A stretch of DNA of 25,990 nt, taken from WVWW01 sp041568335. Its GTDB lineage: Bacteria > Acidobacteriota > Polarisedimenticolia > Polarisedimenticolales > Polarisedimenticolaceae. Position 1 is the stretch's first letter. Each line of letters begins with the position of its first letter. A program made the position numbers and the translations under genes. The DNA is taken from NCBI GenBank assembly GCA_041568335.1, contig JBFFZZ010000008.1, positions 1 through 25,990 on the forward strand, written 5' to 3'. Positions 23,701 through 25,990 of this stretch are shown in pieces. The notes under the pieces are model-generated. The model saw only the letters and a list, made by a program, of their open reading frames with translations, had not been told where the DNA came from and ran no database searches.

Positions 23701-25316
23701 TCGACTTCCAGTCCTTCGGGCTGATGCTCGGACCGGGCGACCAGGACAACTACGTGAAGCTGGTGCTCAACGCGCAGGGCGGCGCCGGGGGCATCCACGT
23801 CACGCTCGAGGACGGCGGGACGTCGTCGTCCACCGACTACGACACGATGGTGGTTGGGGACGTCCTCGGGTCGATCTTCATCGATCTCTACTTCACCGTT
23901 GATCCCGCCATGCTCACCGTTCAGCCGACCGTCTCGGTCGACTCCGGCCCGCTGATCGATCTCGGCCCTCCGCTGTCGATCCCCGCGGCCTGGCTCGACC
24001 CGTTGGACAACAAGGGTTTGGCGGTCGGCGTGATCTCGACCTCGGCGGGGTCCGGTGTCCCGTTCGGCGCGACCTGGGACTTCATGGACGTGACCGCGGG
24101 CCAGGCGGGGATCGAATGCCTGGTCGACGTCGACTGCGACGATTCCAACCTCTGCACGACCGATCACTGCAACGGCGGGTTCTGCGAGAACCTCGACGGC
24201 CCCACCGGAACCTGCGAGGCGGACGGCGATCTGTGCACGATCGACGCGTGCGACGGGATGGGCACGTGCGTGACCACGGGCCCGCTGGCCTGCCCGCCGT
24301 TCGAGATGTGCGTCAACGGAGCCTGCGTGCCCGCACCCGCCGACGGCGACGACGACGGCATCGACGACGCGATCGATCCGTGCCCGGGCGATCCGCGCAA
24401 CCTGTGCTTCGGCAGCGTCGCGTTCGACGCGACGGCGGGTCAGGAGATCCGCATCAACACCGGCACCGGATCGGGCTGCTCGGGCGCCCGGGTCGACTGC
24501 AACGGCGACACCTGGCACGCCGACTTCGGTTTCAACACGGGAAACGCCGCGGTTTGCAACCTCGGCAACGGATGTCCGATCGGCGGTCTCGATGCGATCT
24601 TCGGTCCCGGTTGCAACGGTCATACGGCCACCGCGGACATGTTCCGTTGCGAACGATGGGACGACAGCCCCGCACCGGAGCTGTTCTACGCCTTCGACGT
24701 CCCGGACGGGAGCTACGTCGTCAACCTGCTGTTTGCGGAATCGTGGAGCGGGGCGGTCAACCCCGGGCAGCGAGTCTTCGACATCCTGTTCGAGGGCCAG
24801 CTCGTATACGACGATTTCGACCAGGTCGTCGCCGCCGGCGGGAGCGGCGCGGCGATCGTGCGTTCCGCGATCGTCGCCGTCGGCGACGGCAACGGCCTGC
24901 AGATCGATTTCCAGCACGTGATCCAGAACCCGGCGATCAAGGGGCTGGAAGTGCTGACCTGCTCGGTGTCCACCCCGTCCGGCTCGACGACGCTGTCCAT
25001 GGACAAGCAGCCCGGCGGCACGGCGATGAGCTGGACGGCGGTATCCGGCGCCTTCAAGCACGACGTGGTGCGCGGCGATGTCGCGACCCTGCTGGCGACG
25101 GCCGGAGACTTCACCTCCGCGACGAACGTCTGCATGGGAGACGAGATCCCCGGGACGTCGACGCTGGAACAGGCGACCCCGGCTCCGGGCGAAGCGTGGT
25201 GGTACCTGGTTCGCGGGTCCAACTGCGCGGGTAACGGCACCTACGACTCCGGGGTGCCGGGGCAGCAGGGCTCGCGAGATTCGGAGATCGACGCGGCCGG
25301 CGGCGCATGCCCTTGA
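20727..25316 (+). CDS. Large multidomain secreted protein (propeller, Ca repeats, malectin-like)
   Basis: 1529 residues, ATG 20727 with GGAGG 4 nt upstream. A signal peptide is at about 1-25. Regions in order: beta-rich N-terminal part (about 30-325); a sorbosone/glucose-dehydrogenase-like beta-propeller (about 328-810: SLEFGPDGRLYVSQQNGLI, YAPGFRNAYDVVLTEAGRLYTVDNGPN); Asp-rich thrombospondin-3/EF-hand-like repeats (about 812-880: DEDGDGYDNADE, DNDDDNDGILDVDDAF); a jelly-roll-like region (885-1125); a Cys-rich stretch (1130-1203: CDDSNLCTTDHCNGGFC and similar); a malectin-like domain (1230-1410: INTG, FYAFDVPDGSYVVNLLFAE, GLEVL); and a C-terminal fibronectin-like module with WWYLVRGSNCAGNGTYDSG. 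No sortase, PEP-CTERM or other anchor is seen. It is probably exported and Ca-stabilised, binding or oxidising sugars; substrate unknown. Catalytic residues of the dehydrogenase family were not confirmed. Confidence 0.9.
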   Translation: MLEQGWARWAIALLVAAAFGPASDAGVESEAQVVVTPSGGIGASTFSSGSFEITNTSLTGGPSIIAVRLDLSSSFLPDIVFDPVGAAGDATAKCLTADSGAATTGYVTPTDPCVDPFSGPHDGGYDAMAIAFTDFGPGEAFTFSVDIDPTSIQTAGGAGGAGSVSGFELTGALLEIDFDNADTWQTTLFRTPSSDSGSQNVVKAGGPAAPSVEILGVLSTPASVTDANQTVRVTAPAGEDVRLLVIEGELDLGAAPGFDIDPFEANTAVVIQEFSGTVGGGGTIDFPVTLTRSSPEGGIHHVLAARVDGDGSGRTSPVSNVEIVEYDPLPTISFDSGGLTGASVNNPTSLEFGPDGRLYVSQQNGLILAYTISRVAPNDYQVTATESITEIQNIPNHQDDGSPSAQNNRQVTGLMTAGTPANPVLYVTSSDPRIGAGGGGNDLDLDTNSGILSRLTWNGSSWDLVHLVRGLPRSEENHSTNGMDLDTATGTLYVMSGGHTNMGAISNNFAQTQEYALAAALLSIDLTTLEAMPTQVDGEGQSYKYDLPTLDDPTRAGDPDPGDPFGGNDGRNQAILVPGGPVQVYAPGFRNAYDVVLTEAGRLYTVDNGPNGGWGGLPVGEGTATCTNDTNETGSSTFGDGLHYISGPGYYGGHPHPTRANPETSGLFIYENMGGWVLTEQYDWTMDFPVPPVPLGTGNAIECDYQQPGVDDNALAVIGASTNGITEYTGTNFAGQMQGDLLSASFNGNIYRFELNAMGDDLAVPETALFSGFGGQPLDVTAQGDGDPFPGTVWAAVYGADSVVVFEPVDFTNCVGTDDAMLDEDGDGYDNADEIDNGTDPCSGGSKPNDNDGDFTSDLNDNDDDNDGILDVDDAFATDADNGLTTSLPVRYPFFNADPGTGFFGLGFTGLMTNGTTDWLDQYDEEQLAAGGAAGLFTVEAATAGDAFGMSNDQDNGFQLGVNVDTSSGVFSVQTRLLSPYFQVGGSPSTPIDFQSFGLMLGPGDQDNYVKLVLNAQGGAGGIHVTLEDGGTSSSTDYDTMVVGDVLGSIFIDLYFTVDPAMLTVQPTVSVDSGPLIDLGPPLSIPAAWLDPLDNKGLAVGVISTSAGSGVPFGATWDFMDVTAGQAGIECLVDVDCDDSNLCTTDHCNGGFCENLDGPTGTCEADGDLCTIDACDGMGTCVTTGPLACPPFEMCVNGACVPAPADGDDDGIDDAIDPCPGDPRNLCFGSVAFDATAGQEIRINTGTGSGCSGARVDCNGDTWHADFGFNTGNAAVCNLGNGCPIGGLDAIFGPGCNGHTATADMFRCERWDDSPAPELFYAFDVPDGSYVVNLLFAESWSGAVNPGQRVFDILFEGQLVYDDFDQVVAAGGSGAAIVRSAIVAVGDGNGLQIDFQHVIQNPAIKGLEVLTCSVSTPSGSTTLSMDKQPGGTAMSWTAVSGAFKHDVVRGDVATLLATAGDFTSATNVCMGDEIPGTSTLEQATPAPGEAWWYLVRGSNCAGNGTYDSGVPGQQGSRDSEIDAAGGACP

Positions 25317-25319
25317 ATC

Positions 25320-25832
25320 CTAGGCGGTGGCCCGCTCGCGATCGAGCGCCTTGGCCATCGAGATCGCGCAGCGCACGTCGCGCTCGACGCTCGAGCGGTC
25401 GGCCCGGGCCGCGGCGATGTCCAGATGCAGGCCGCCGTCCTCGTAGATCCCCAGCTCGATGATCGTGTCGGAGAACGCGGCGAGCCCGTCGCGAACCTCG
25501 GGGATCCGAAGTTGCGGATAATCCGACGGCCCGGTGGCCCACAGGAAATAACGCCGGCCCAGCGCTTTGCCTTCCTCGTCGAGGAACCGATCGATGCGTT
25601 GTTCGGACCCTTCCTTGGGCAGCGGGCTGGATGGGCTTGCGACGCCGAGGTAGATCTCGGTCAGCTGCTCGACATCCAGGTTGATGTCTCCCACGGAAAC
25701 CGCGAGGATTCCGCCGGATCCCTGCACGGCGATCTGGACACCGTCCACGGATCCGATTCTCACGGGTCCGAAGAAGTCCGTATTCCTGTCTTCTAGATCG
25801 AAACCGGCAGTCAGATCGTTTCCGTCGCTCAT
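25320..25832 (-). CDS. Hypothetical cytosolic protein, 170 aa
   Basis: I do not recognise this family. ATG 25832 has GGGAGA 7 nt upstream; earlier in-frame starts give an Arg/Cys-rich extension unlike the rest and are rejected. There is no signal peptide or membrane segment. The protein is acidic and mixed alpha/beta: a beta-rich first half (FFGPVRIGSVDGVQIAVQGSGGILAVSVGDINLDV) and a second half with a central RRYFLWATGPSDYPQLRIPEVRDGLAAF and helical end. It lies head to tail after the partial gene at the window edge and is convergent with the large secreted protein, 3 nt apart. Confidence 0.8.
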   Translation of the reverse strand: MSDGNDLTAGFDLEDRNTDFFGPVRIGSVDGVQIAVQGSGGILAVSVGDINLDVEQLTEIYLGVASPSSPLPKEGSEQRIDRFLDEEGKALGRRYFLWATGPSDYPQLRIPEVRDGLAAFSDTIIELGIYEDGGLHLDIAAARADRSSVERDVRCAISMAKALDRERATA

Positions 25833-25890
25833 GCTCGCGTCTCCCTTCGATCCCGAACATAGGGTGCGGGACATCGAGGCGCCAGCGCGA

Positions 25891-25990
25891 CTAGGGGCTC
25901 TCCGCGACACGCCGTACGAGGATCGTCTCCAGCACACGGTCCGTCCCGTTGCGGTAGTCGTCGAACGAGCTCTCGACGGGGAGATCGATC
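25891..25990 (-). CDS. C-terminal fragment of an unidentified gene
   Basis: The last 32 codons and TAG stop of a minus-strand frame that enters from beyond the window edge (ends RVLETILVRRVAESP). Codon use is G/C-rich at third positions like the other genes. Too short to assign. It ends 58 nt before the hypothetical gene, which may be in the same operon. Confidence 0.5.
   Translation of the reverse strand, partial: IDLPVESSFDDYRNGTDRVLETILVRRVAESP

Noticed and set aside
24513..24528. TGGCACG resembling a -24 box inside the large secreted gene
   Set aside because: The -12 half is CTTC rather than TTGC and the site lies within coding sequence with no gene start downstream.
20562..25061. A 1499-codon open frame antisense to the large secreted protein
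   Set aside because: Arg/Val/Asp-rich without domain signatures; it mirrors the high third-position GC of the sense gene, which has a signal peptide and recognisable domains.

Overview
GC-rich, densely coded DNA from a Gram-negative-type bacterium. A YcbB-like L,D-transpeptidase, a sigma-54 activator and several exported proteins point that way. The large mosaic secreted protein, with Ca-binding repeats, a Cys-rich stretch and a malectin-like domain, suggests a free-living lineage such as Acidobacteriota or a neighbour. That placement is an impression from gene style, not a search result. I see no tRNA, rRNA, insertion sequence, phage gene or CRISPR array.

Layout. 1-772 (-): exported amidohydrolase, cut by the window edge. 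855-5399: MscS channel (+) with a damaged 5' end, then on the minus strand a second MscS channel, CorA and a SpoIIE-type phosphatase. 5466-9113 (-): Hsp20, an RpoD-like sigma factor, a small exported protein and a sigma-54 enhancer-binding protein (EBP). 9332-11961 (+): a tiny Pro-rich ORF, a DUF1611/DgcN-like P-loop protein and MgtE. 11958-15256 (-): an SLC12-like cation-chloride cotransporter and a CaCA exchanger. 15303-19419 (+): L,D-transpeptidase, M15-type peptidase and a 6TM-RCK potassium channel, joined by 4-base overlaps. 19466-20179 (-): MgtC. 20261-20602 (+): an ArsC/Spx-family protein with an in-frame UGA. 20727-25316 (+): a 1529-residue secreted mosaic protein. 25320-25990 (-): an unrecognised 170-residue protein and the tail of another gene.

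Three things stand out. First, the ArsC-family gene has UGA exactly where the first Cys of the CxxC motif belongs. A hairpin with a GGUC apical loop follows 17 nt later, which is the geometry of a bacterial SECIS, so this is a strong selenoprotein candidate. Second, a sigma-54 activator whose receiver domain has lost its phosphorylation residues sits among three -24/-12 promoters. Two are perfect matches and lie in front of the small exported protein and the sigma factor-hsp20 operon; the third lies in front of the tiny ORF-DUF1611 pair. The two perfect promoters also share an upstream dyad at nearly the same distance. This looks like a local sigma-54 stress regulon that feeds a second sigma factor. 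Third, eight ion-transport or mechanosensing genes (two MscS, CorA, MgtE, MgtC, SLC12-like, CaCA, K channel) are packed with envelope genes, which suggests an ion and turgor homeostasis neighbourhood.

Several genes have unusual starts: leaderless-looking -10/start arrangements, a likely ATC start (CorA) and a likely CTG start (K channel).
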